Shown here in pieces: positions 1 to 6,495 of a stretch of DNA of 11,280 bases. The DNA is from Tissierellia bacterium (GTDB lineage: Bacteria; Bacillota; Clostridia; Tissierellales; Tepidimicrobiaceae), in contig JAAYRM010000072.1 of the NCBI GenBank assembly GCA_012518745.1, positions 1-11,280 on the forward strand, in the 5' to 3' direction. Position 1 is the stretch's first letter; every line of letters starts with the position of its first letter. The translations under genes and the position numbers were made by a program. Below the pieces are notes generated by a model. It searched no databases, had not been told where the DNA came from, and saw only the letters and a list, made by a program, of their open reading frames with translations.

Positions 1-29
1 ATCCAATGTATTTACAGTATCCATGCTTC

Positions 30-119
30 TGTTGATAATTTATCCATAATTAAAGTATTATATTTTAATAATATTCTTTTTTATTTATAACTTTTTACTG
101 TGGATATATTTGTTGATAT
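30..119. promoter_or_regulatory. Imperfect DnaA-box cluster upstream of dnaA
   Basis: Four 9-mers close to the DnaA box TTATNCACA lie ahead of dnaA. They are TGTTGATAA at 30-38 (minus strand, one mismatch), TTATCCATA at 40-48 (plus strand, one mismatch), TGTGGATAT at 99-107 (minus strand, one mismatch) and TGTTGATAT at 111-119 (minus strand, two mismatches). In many Bacillota the origin is bipartite, with boxes both before and after dnaA, and the upstream boxes also serve dnaA autoregulation. That role is inferred here from position and motif. None of the four is a perfect consensus box, so individual sites are uncertain, but four in 90 bp of this gap is suggestive. Confidence 0.6.
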
Positions 120-164
120 TGTTTTTTATCTCTAGATATATGTTATAAATTTATTACATAAGGC

Positions 165-170
165 TATAAT
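165..170 (+). promoter_or_regulatory. Candidate -10 element of a dnaA promoter
   Basis: A perfect TATAAT hexamer sits 29 bp before the chosen dnaA start. No good TTGACA-like -35 is found 16-18 bp upstream, and a transcript starting about 7 bp after the hexamer would have a very short leader before the GGGAGG ribosome binding site. An alternative is TTGATA (113-118) with TATATG (137-142), 18 bp apart, which overlaps the DnaA box at 111-119. The region is very AT-rich, so chance matches are likely. Confidence 0.35.
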
Positions 171-198
171 TTATTATAAAATGGGAGGATTTTTAGAA

Positions 199-1536
199 AT
201 GGTTTTAAATTTAAAAGATATTTGGAATGAAGTACTCGATTTAATCAAGGTTGAACTTACAGAGGTAAGTTTCAACACCTGGCTTAAAACCATTAAACCT
301 GTCACCATAGCAGATGATAGAATTATTCTTGCTGCACCTAATGAGTTTACAAAGGGTATCCTAAAGGGTAGATATTTAAACCTTATCGAGAGTGCGGTTA
401 CTGAGGTAATGAAAAATGAGTACAGTATCTATTTTACCATTCCGGGAGAAGAGATCAGTGCAAATATTGGACAATCTATAGCCGTAGATAACGATATGGA
501 AAATATGCAGAAATCCATGCTAAACCCTAAGTATACATTCGATTCCTTCGTTATTGGGAATAGCAATAGATTTGCTCATGCCGCTTCCCTTGCAGTAGCG
601 GAAGCCCCTGCACAGGCTTATAATCCATTGTTCATCTATGGTGGGGTAGGATTGGGTAAAACCCACCTGATGCATGCAATTGGTCATTACATACTCAATC
701 AGGGTCAGACCAATAAGGTGGTATATGTATCATCGGAAAAATTTACAAATGAATTGATCAACTCAATTCGTGATGATAAAAATAATGAATTTAGAAGCAA
801 GTATAGGAATGTCGATACCCTATTGATAGATGATATTCAATTCATTGCCGGAAAGGAGAGTACACAGGAAGAATTTTTTCATACCTTTAATGCATTGCAT
901 GAAGCCAATAAGCAGATCATCATATCCAGCGATAGACCGCCCAAGGAGATACCGACCCTCGAGGATAGGTTGCGCTCTAGATTCGAATGGGGATTGATAG
1001 CGGATATTCAGGCCCCTGATCTGGAAACCAGAATCGCTATATTGAAGAAGAAGGCGAAGGTTGAAAATATTAGCGTACCAAATGATGTTATGCTATATAT
1101 AGCTACCATGATCAAGTCAAATATTCGGGAATTGGAGGGGGCATTGATCAGGATGGTGGCCTATTCATCCCTAACCAATGAGGATGTAACCGTTGAATTG
1201 GCGAAGGAAGCGCTAAAGGATGTCATATCCAACGATAAACCAAAGGAGATAACCGTTGATTCTATCAAGGATATAGTATCCAAGGATTTTGATATAAAGA
1301 TGAATGATTTCAATTCGAGAAAGAGAACAAGGGCCATCGCTTATCCAAGGCAGGTTGCTATGTATCTGACCAGGGAATTAACGGATCTATCCCTGCCCAA
1401 GATTGGCGACGAATTTGGCGGACGGGATCATACTACTGTGATGCACGCCTACGACAAGATTGAAACCGAAATAGAGGAAAGCGAAAGGACTAAAAATCGT
1501 ATAGATGCATTGATCAAAAAGATAAAAGATGAATGA
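199..1536 (+). CDS. dnaA: Chromosomal replication initiator DnaA
   Basis: DnaA binds DnaA boxes at oriC, forms an ATP-bound filament that opens the duplex, and recruits the helicase. The 445-residue product has all four domains: the N-terminal helicase/regulator-binding domain with the typical SFNTWL stretch, a short linker, the AAA+ ATPase, and the C-terminal DNA-binding domain. Walker A GGVGLGKTH is at 148-156, the Walker B aspartates of LLIDDIQF are at 211-212, the sensor-2 segment SNIRELEG is at 307-314, and the DnaA signature GGRDHTTVMHA is at 407-417. I chose the ATG at 199, not the in-frame ATG at 181, because GGGAGG (183-188) precedes it and the resulting start MVLNLKDIWNEV matches family N-termini. 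The usual length is near 446. It lies directly before oriC and dnaN and is probably autoregulated through the upstream boxes. Confidence 0.98.
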   Translation: MVLNLKDIWNEVLDLIKVELTEVSFNTWLKTIKPVTIADDRIILAAPNEFTKGILKGRYLNLIESAVTEVMKNEYSIYFTIPGEEISANIGQSIAVDNDMENMQKSMLNPKYTFDSFVIGNSNRFAHAASLAVAEAPAQAYNPLFIYGGVGLGKTHLMHAIGHYILNQGQTNKVVYVSSEKFTNELINSIRDDKNNEFRSKYRNVDTLLIDDIQFIAGKESTQEEFFHTFNALHEANKQIIISSDRPPKEIPTLEDRLRSRFEWGLIADIQAPDLETRIAILKKKAKVENISVPNDVMLYIATMIKSNIRELEGALIRMVAYSSLTNEDVTVELAKEALKDVISNDKPKEITVDSIKDIVSKDFDIKMNDFNSRKRTRAIAYPRQVAMYLTRELTDLSLPKIGDEFGGRDHTTVMHAYDKIETEIEESERTKNRIDALIKKIKDE

Positions 1537-1589
1537 TGCCTATCGGATCATCGAAACCCATTGTTAATACTTTTAAAATTATAAAATGG

Positions 1590-1661
1590 TTATCAACAAC
1601 TTATTAGACTCTTCAAATCTTAAGTTGTTATGTTCTACACATAGTTATTCACATATCAACA
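1590..1661 (+). promoter_or_regulatory. DnaA boxes of oriC
   Basis: All boxes here are on the plus strand and point toward the trio tract. They are TTATCAACA at 1590-1598 (one mismatch to TTATNCACA), TTCTACACA at 1633-1641 (one mismatch), TTATTCACA at 1645-1653 (perfect match), and ATATCAACA at 1653-1661 (two mismatches). The last two share one base and form a tandem pair just before the trios. This resembles the pair of boxes that loads DnaA onto the adjacent strand in B. subtilis. The 1645 box is secure and the others are weaker. Confidence 0.8.
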
Positions 1662-1664
1662 GGC

Positions 1665-1682
1665 ACTACTACTATTACTACT
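1665..1682 (+). promoter_or_regulatory. DnaA-trio tract (origin unwinding element)
   Basis: The tract reads ACT-ACT-ACT-ATT-ACT-ACT in three-base steps, beginning 3 bp (GGC) after the last DnaA-box-like 9-mer. On the complementary strand it is the 3'-TGA/GAT-5' type repeat that DnaA filaments engage as single-stranded DNA while opening the origin. The following bases are A/T-rich (TATATATGTATAT). Motif, phase, distance to the boxes and the GC bases between them all fit known DnaA-trio elements. Function is inferred. Confidence 0.82.
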
Positions 1683-1739
1683 ATATATGTATATCTTATC
1701 TTTATCTATTGAGAATGATATCGGAGGGAGGATTATCAA

Positions 1740-2846
1740 TTGAGAATAGAGGTAAATCAAAGTATATTGGCAGAGGCAATAAATATAGTTCAAAAGGGAA
1801 TATCCCCGAGAACAACCTTGCAGATATTGGATGGTATATTGCTAGAGACAGTTGACAACGGATTGAAATTGACTGCTACGGATTTAGAAATAGGAATAGA
1901 AACCCATGTAGATTGTAATATATACCAAGAGGGTGGCATTGTTGTAAACTCTAGGATATTTGGGGATATGATTAAAAAATTACCCAACTCGACTATCCAT
2001 ATTACAGTTGAGGAAAGCAATATTAACGTAAAGTGTAAGGGTTCAGAATTCAATATCTTGGGTAGCCAGGCTTCCGAATATCCACAATTACCTAATATTG
2101 TAGACGAAAATTCCTTCACGGTTCCAGGGGATCTATTGAGATCCGCCATATCTCAAACCGTCTTTGCTACAACCCAAGACGAGACGAGACCAATTTTAAC
2201 TGGAGTACTATTGGAAATTGCAGATAATATAGCATCATTCGTTGCATTGGATGGTTATAGGCTGGCCCTCAGGATGATATCGGTGGATTCCGACCAGGAT
2301 ATTAAGATCGTGGTACCGGGAAGGGCATTGAATGAATTGAATAAGATTATAGGGAGCGGGGATGAGGAGATCGGTATAACCGTAGCTCCAGGGCATATCA
2401 TGTTCAATATTGGACAAACTCTGGTATTTTCAAGGCTGTTGGAGGGACAATTTTTAAATTATAAGGATATAATAAGAAAGGAACATGGAGCCAATGTATT
2501 GGTGAACAGACAGGATCTACAGAGTAGTCTAGAAAGGGCATCTCTATTGGCTAGGGAGGAGAAGGCCAATCTAGTAAAGCTAAATCTTGTTGAGGATAGG
2601 ATAGTTATCCGATCGAATTCCGAGATAGGGGATATAAATGAAGAGGTCCCATCCAAGCATGAAGGGGAGGAGACCGATATTGCGTTTAATTCCAAGTATA
2701 TTATAGATGGCATAAGGGCCATGGATTCAGAGGATGTGGAACTCCATTTCATGGGTAGCCTTAATCCATGTATAATAAAACCTAGTAATAATGATAATTA
2801 TACCTATCTATTGCTACCAGTTCGGTTGGCGCAAGACGATAGATAG
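1740..2846 (+). CDS. dnaN: DNA polymerase III beta subunit (sliding clamp)
   Basis: DnaN forms a ring-shaped dimer around DNA and tethers the replicative polymerase and many repair proteins. The product has 368 residues, the normal family length, and should fold as three similar clamp domains of about 120 residues each. The N-terminus MRIEVNQSILAEAINIVQKG followed by SPRTTLQILDGILLE is typical of clamps, and ETRPILTGVLLEI marks the start of the second domain. The start is TTG at 1740, supported by the very strong ribosome binding site GGAGGGAGG (1723-1731), 8 bp away. It follows oriC and is 16 bp from yaaA. Identity is certain from sequence and context. I saw no convincing separate promoter in oriC. 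Confidence 0.97.
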   Translation: MRIEVNQSILAEAINIVQKGISPRTTLQILDGILLETVDNGLKLTATDLEIGIETHVDCNIYQEGGIVVNSRIFGDMIKKLPNSTIHITVEESNINVKCKGSEFNILGSQASEYPQLPNIVDENSFTVPGDLLRSAISQTVFATTQDETRPILTGVLLEIADNIASFVALDGYRLALRMISVDSDQDIKIVVPGRALNELNKIIGSGDEEIGITVAPGHIMFNIGQTLVFSRLLEGQFLNYKDIIRKEHGANVLVNRQDLQSSLERASLLAREEKANLVKLNLVEDRIVIRSNSEIGDINEEVPSKHEGEETDIAFNSKYIIDGIRAMDSEDVELHFMGSLNPCIIKPSNNDNYTYLLLPVRLAQDDR

Positions 2847-2862
2847 AAGAAGAGGGGTAGGT

Positions 2863-3072
2863 ATGAAGGAAGTAGAGATATATACGGATACTATAAGGTT
2901 AGATCAATTGTTAAAATTTTCGGGTACCGTCCAAACCGGTGGACAGGGTAAGATGCTTATAAGGGATTCTATGGTCAAGGTGAATGGTAAAGTCACCAGA
3001 ACTAGGGGAATGGATATAAAAAAAGGCGATATAATAGAAATAGAGAACATCGATGAATTTATTGTGATATAA
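2863..3072 (+). CDS. yaaA: Small S4-domain RNA-binding protein YaaA/RlbA
   Basis: This is a 69-residue protein consisting almost only of an S4-type RNA-binding fold. IRLDQLLKFSGTVQTGGQGKM holds the first helices, and VKVNGKVTRTRGMDIKKGDIIEI is the classic S4 hairpin with its turn before the final strand. In B. subtilis the equivalent gene lies between dnaN and recF and has been linked to ribosome maturation. That role is known for the family and is not visible here. The ATG at 2863 is chosen because it is preceded by GAGGGG (2852-2857) and gives the usual length of about 70 residues. The frame stays open upstream into dnaN, which is coincidental. It is probably co-transcribed with dnaN. Its last codons overlap a candidate promoter for recF. 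Confidence 0.92.
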   Translation: MKEVEIYTDTIRLDQLLKFSGTVQTGGQGKMLIRDSMVKVNGKVTRTRGMDIKKGDIIEIENIDEFIVI

Positions 3073-3073
3073 T
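3065..3073 (+). promoter_or_regulatory. Candidate extended -10 promoter before recF
   Basis: TGATATAAT combines a perfect TATAAT (3068-3073) with the TGn extension that can replace a -35 element. The -35 region is poor (AGAACA, 18 bp upstream). It overlaps the yaaA stop codon. A transcript would begin near position 3080, placing the 3089-3121 hairpin almost at its 5' end. In such AT-rich DNA a chance match is possible. Confidence 0.4.
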
Positions 3074-3088
3074 AGCATAGGTATCTAC

Positions 3089-3121
3089 ATTAATCCTCAA
3101 CCTACTTGGTTGAGGATTAAT
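3089..3121. promoter_or_regulatory. Perfect 14-bp stem hairpin in the recF leader
   Basis: ATTAATCCTCAACC (3089-3102) and GGTTGAGGATTAAT (3108-3121) are exact reverse complements around the 5-base loop TACTT. No T-run follows on either strand, so it does not look like a standard intrinsic terminator. It sits between yaaA and recF, 21 bp before the recF ribosome binding site and just after a candidate promoter. It could be a 5' stabilising stem-loop, an attenuation or processing site, or a palindromic protein-binding site. The structure is certain and the function is unknown. Confidence 0.75.
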
Positions 3122-3154
3122 GAATCATGCTTTTACATTTTGAGAGGTGCTAAT

Positions 3155-4261
3155 TTGAGCATAGAGAAGATTAGATTGATCAATTTTAGGAATTATAATA
3201 ATTTGGATATAGGGCTGAATGATAGGATAAATGTATTTATCGGAAGGAATGCCCAGGGGAAAACCAATTTATTGGAATCTATATATATGTGTGCTACTGG
3301 AAGATCTTTTAGAACCAATAGGGATATTGAAACCATAAAATTGGATAAGGAAGAGGCCTATATAGCCGCTAAATTTTATATCAACGGTATTCAAAGGTCG
3401 GTAGAGATATATATGGGAAGGGGTAAACGCAAGAGAATTAGGGTAAATGGGGTGGAATTGAAAAATATCAGGGAATTGGATACTGGGCTTAATGTTATTG
3501 TATTCTCCCCAGATGATATAGGTCTTGTCAAGGACGGGCCAAGCAAAAGAAGAAATTTTTTGGATATGAGCATATCACAGATAAAGCCAGTCTATAGATA
3601 TAATTTGCATAGGTATAATAAGGTATTATCACAGAGGAACAACCTACTGAAATCCAATAGAAATAGGACTAATATTCCAAAGCTATTAGATATATTTGAT
3701 CTACAGCTTGCTGAAACTGGAACGGAGATAATAATATATAGGATTAAGTTTTTGAAAAAATTATCTGAAATATCTAGAAGGATCCACAAGGATTTAACCT
3801 CAGGAATGGAGGAATTGGCGCTCGAATATGCGTCAAATATCGATAATACAGGCGAGGGTAGAGCCGATATAAGGGAGAAGTTTTTGATGCAATTGAAATC
3901 CATCAGGGAAAAGGATCTAGCATTCGGGAATACTTCAGTTGGCCCCCATAGGGATGATATAATTATAGGTATAGACGATGTGGACGCAAGGACATATGCC
4001 TCGCAGGGCCAACAGAGAACCATAGTCCTATCCATTAAGCTATCTGAAGTTGAGATTATAAGATTGGATAGAGGCAATTATCCAGTACTCCTATTGGATG
4101 ATGTATTTTCTGAATTGGATGGGGAGAGAAGGAGGTACCTTGCTACCTCGTTGAGGGATATACAGACCATAATAACGTCGACGGATACAATCGATTTAGA
4201 AGAGTTGAATGGAATAGATAGGTCGGTATTCTATATAGATGATGGGAAACTACTACAATGA
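3155..4261 (+). CDS. recF: DNA replication/repair protein RecF
   Basis: RecF is an SMC/ABC-like ATPase that, with RecO and RecR, loads RecA at single-strand gaps and helps restart stalled forks. The 368-residue protein shows Walker A GRNAQGKTN at 30-38, the ABC signature SQGQQR at 283-288, Walker B ending in DD at 315-316, and the SELD D-loop at 319-322. The N-terminus MSIEKIRLINFRNY is typical. I chose the TTG at 3155 because GAGAGGTG (3142-3149) precedes it by 5 bp and the length matches B. subtilis RecF (about 370). A more upstream in-frame TTG at 3110 lies inside the hairpin and has no ribosome binding site. remB starts 13 bp after the stop. Confidence 0.96.
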   Translation: MSIEKIRLINFRNYNNLDIGLNDRINVFIGRNAQGKTNLLESIYMCATGRSFRTNRDIETIKLDKEEAYIAAKFYINGIQRSVEIYMGRGKRKRIRVNGVELKNIRELDTGLNVIVFSPDDIGLVKDGPSKRRNFLDMSISQIKPVYRYNLHRYNKVLSQRNNLLKSNRNRTNIPKLLDIFDLQLAETGTEIIIYRIKFLKKLSEISRRIHKDLTSGMEELALEYASNIDNTGEGRADIREKFLMQLKSIREKDLAFGNTSVGPHRDDIIIGIDDVDARTYASQGQQRTIVLSIKLSEVEIIRLDRGNYPVLLLDDVFSELDGERRRYLATSLRDIQTIITSTDTIDLEELNGIDRSVFYIDDGKLLQ

Positions 4262-4274
4262 AGGGGTAGATAAG

Positions 4275-4583
4275 ATGTCTATACATATAGGTGAGAACAT
4301 CAGCATATTTAAAGAGGATATAATTGCTATAATAGATAGGAAGACCGTAGAGACCTCAAAGGATATGAGGCGGTTCGTAGATATTATGATAGGAAATGGG
4401 AATGTATGTAATAATAATATCGAAGATGCAAAAACCTATATACTAGCATATGAGAATAGAAGGAAGAGTGATGGAACAACCGATGGGAAATGCAATCTAT
4501 ATCTATCCAATATATCATCTATAACCCTCTCTAGGAGGGGAAATAACAAGAAAACAAACTGGGGGTTAGCAATTAATGAGTGA
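4275..4583 (+). CDS. remB: RemB/YaaB family small protein (DUF370)
   Basis: This 102-residue protein has the same genomic slot (between recF and gyrB) and the same opening pattern as B. subtilis RemB/YaaB, with MSIHIGENISIFKEDIIAIID here against MYIHLGDDFVVSTRDIVGIFD. In B. subtilis the remB name comes from a link to extracellular matrix gene control, and the related RemA is a DNA-binding activator. Activity in this organism is not shown by the sequence. The ATG at 4275 follows AAGGGG (4261-4266) by 8 bp. The earlier in-frame ATG at 4239 lies inside recF and lacks family support. It is somewhat longer than the roughly 81-residue Bacillus protein, with a basic tail containing RRGNNKK. Its end overlaps the gyrB start by 8 bp, suggesting translational coupling. 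Confidence 0.85.
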   Translation: MSIHIGENISIFKEDIIAIIDRKTVETSKDMRRFVDIMIGNGNVCNNNIEDAKTYILAYENRRKSDGTTDGKCNLYLSNISSITLSRRGNNKKTNWGLAINE

Positions 4584-6483
4584 TAACAATGAAAGAAGAT
4601 ATACAGCAGATGAAATTCAAGTATTAACGGGCCTAGAACCCGTCAGAAAAAGGCCGGGCATGTATGTTGGGAGTACAGGATCGAGAGGACTTCATCATCT
4701 TGTATATGAAGTAATAGATAATAGTGTGGATGAGGCACTTGCTGGGGTCTGTGACACTATCGAAATAATAATCAATGAAGATAACTCCATCAAGGTGAGG
4801 GATAATGGAAGCGGTATTCCGGTAGAGACCCATCCCCAAACTGGAAAATCAACGGTAGAAACGGTCCTTACCATCCTCCATGCCGGGGGCAAATTCAACA
4901 ATTCCGCTTACAAGGTATCGGGTGGGCTACATGGTGTGGGTGTATCGGTGGTAAACGCCCTATCGGAATGGTTGATTGCAACGGTTAAGAGGGATGGAAA
5001 GATATATAGACAAAGATTTGAAGAGGGATCCCCGGTAACTAAATTGGAAATAGTGGGGGATAGCGATGCTACTGGAACTACCATAGAATTTAAACCCGAT
5101 AATCAGATATTTGATGAAATCGATTATAATTTCGAGACCCTAGAATATAGAATTAGGGAAATGGCCTTTTTAAATAGGGGTATAAGATTTATATTAGAGG
5201 ATAAGAGGATCGATGATAAGAAGGAATTCTATTACGAAGGTGGGATAAAATCCTTTGTTGAATATATAAATAGAAATAAAAAACCTATACAAAGTGATGT
5301 GGCATATTTCGAAGCGGAAAGGGATAGCACTATAGTGGAATTGGCAATGCAGTATACGGATGCTTATTCCGAAAACGTATATACATTCGCCAACAATATA
5401 AATACGCAGGAGGGTGGGACCCACCTGAGCGGCTTACGAACTGCCATAACCAGATCCATAAATGATTATGGTAGAAAGTTTAACTATTTAAAAGAGAAGG
5501 ACGATAATCTACAAGGTGATGATGCTAGGGAGGGCCTTTCTGCCGTTCTATCGGTTAAGCTATTGGAGCCCCAATTTGAAGGACAGACTAAGACCAAGCT
5601 GGGAAATAGCGAGACTAGAGGTATTGTGGAATCCTTGGTATATGATTTTTTAACCAATTACCTTGAAGAAAACCCTAAATCGGGAAAGATCATACTAGAA
5701 AAGGCTATAAGCGCATCTAGGGCGAGGGAAGCCGCAAGAAAGGCTAGGGAGATATCTAGGAAGAGAAGCATATTGGACAATACCCCCCTGCCTGGGAAGT
5801 TAGCGGATTGCCAAGAGGACGATATAGATGTAACTGAAATATTCATAGTGGAAGGGGATTCGGCCGGAGGTAGTGCAAAACAGGGTAGGGATAGAAGAAA
5901 TCAGGCCATACTTCCGCTAAGAGGTAAGATATTAAATGTGGAAAAGGCCAGACTCGATAGAATACTGGGATATGAGGAGATAAGGGCCATGATTACGGCG
6001 TTCGGGGCTGGTATTGGAGATGAATTCGAAATCGAGGATCTGAGATACGGAAAGATAATTATAATGACGGATGCAGACGTAGATGGGGCCCATATAAGGA
6101 CATTGCTCTTGACATTCTTCTATAGGTATATGAGGGAATTGCTTGATAATGGTCATATATATATAGCCCAGCCACCACTATATAAGGTATCTAGGGGTAG
6201 GGCTGAAAAATATGCCTATAGCGATGGTGAATTGGAAGAGGTATTGGAAGAGATAGGCGGAAGCAATTATAGCATCCAAAGGTATAAGGGCCTGGGGGAG
6301 ATGAATCCAGATCAGTTATGGGAGACCACCATGGATCCCGATAATAGGGTATTATTGCAGGTGACGGTTGAGGATGGAATAGCGGCAGATGAGATATTTA
6401 CCACCCTGATGGGTGATAGGGTAAAACCGAGAAGGGAATTCATACAGAGAAATGCAAGGGAAGTCAGAAATTTAGACATATAA
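4576..6483 (+). CDS. gyrB: DNA gyrase subunit B
   Basis: GyrB is the ATPase half of gyrase, the type IIA topoisomerase that introduces negative supercoils ahead of the fork. The 635-residue product (B. subtilis about 638) has the GHKL ATPase first: RKRPGMYVGS at 24-33, EVIDNSVDEA at 45-54 with Glu45 and Asn49, DNGSGIP at 76-82, and the GGLHGVGVSVVNALS loop. The transducer with QTKTKLGN follows. The TOPRIM domain has EGDSAGGSA from residue 426 and TDADVDGAH at 498-506, whose acidic residues bind Mg2+. RYKGLGEMN comes near the C-terminus. The ATG at 4576 overlaps the end of remB, with GGGGG at 4561-4565 as a modest ribosome binding site. gyrA begins 12 bp after its stop. This is a complete, normal subunit. 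Confidence 0.98.
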   Translation: MSDNNERRYTADEIQVLTGLEPVRKRPGMYVGSTGSRGLHHLVYEVIDNSVDEALAGVCDTIEIIINEDNSIKVRDNGSGIPVETHPQTGKSTVETVLTILHAGGKFNNSAYKVSGGLHGVGVSVVNALSEWLIATVKRDGKIYRQRFEEGSPVTKLEIVGDSDATGTTIEFKPDNQIFDEIDYNFETLEYRIREMAFLNRGIRFILEDKRIDDKKEFYYEGGIKSFVEYINRNKKPIQSDVAYFEAERDSTIVELAMQYTDAYSENVYTFANNINTQEGGTHLSGLRTAITRSINDYGRKFNYLKEKDDNLQGDDAREGLSAVLSVKLLEPQFEGQTKTKLGNSETRGIVESLVYDFLTNYLEENPKSGKIILEKAISASRAREAARKAREISRKRSILDNTPLPGKLADCQEDDIDVTEIFIVEGDSAGGSAKQGRDRRNQAILPLRGKILNVEKARLDRILGYEEIRAMITAFGAGIGDEFEIEDLRYGKIIIMTDADVDGAHIRTLLLTFFYRYMRELLDNGHIYIAQPPLYKVSRGRAEKYAYSDGELEEVLEEIGGSNYSIQRYKGLGEMNPDQLWETTMDPDNRVLLQVTVEDGIAADEIFTTLMGDRVKPRREFIQRNAREVRNLDI

Positions 6484-6495
6484 GGAGGGCAGATA

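Larger units (their letters stand above)
1537..1739. other. oriC: oriC: dnaA-dnaN intergenic replication origin
   Basis: This 203-bp gap without a credible gene separates dnaA from dnaN, the usual oriC position in Bacillota. It contains DnaA-box-like 9-mers, one of them perfect, then a GGC cluster, then a run of DnaA-trios, then an AT-rich stretch (about 1681-1711) suitable for strand opening. That order (boxes, GC cluster, trios, opening region) is the basal unwinding module described for Bacillus subtilis. A 9-bp inverted repeat, AACAACTTA (1595-1603) and TAAGTTGTT (1621-1629), overlaps the first box. The region ends with the strong dnaN ribosome binding site GGAGGGAGG at 1723-1731. Origin activity is inferred from layout. 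Confidence 0.9.

Noticed and set aside
181..198. Longer DnaA N-terminus from ATG at 181
   Set aside because: These codons contain the GGGAGG ribosome binding site of the ATG at 199, and the extra residues do not match DnaA proteins.
1586..1855. Open frame of 89 codons across oriC into dnaN
   Set aside because: It is low-complexity (YYYYYY from the trio tract), has no ribosome binding site, and overlaps the certain dnaN start and the origin.
3089..3121. Intrinsic terminator after yaaA
   Set aside because: The stem is strong, but neither strand has a T-run after it, so a factor-independent terminator is not supported.
3110..3154. Longer RecF N-terminus from TTG at 3110
   Set aside because: It starts inside the hairpin, has no ribosome binding site and adds residues with no family match. 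The TTG at 3155 has both signals.
3592..4077. 161-codon frame on the minus strand inside recF
   Set aside because: It is a shadow of recF, whose ATPase motifs are complete in the forward frame.
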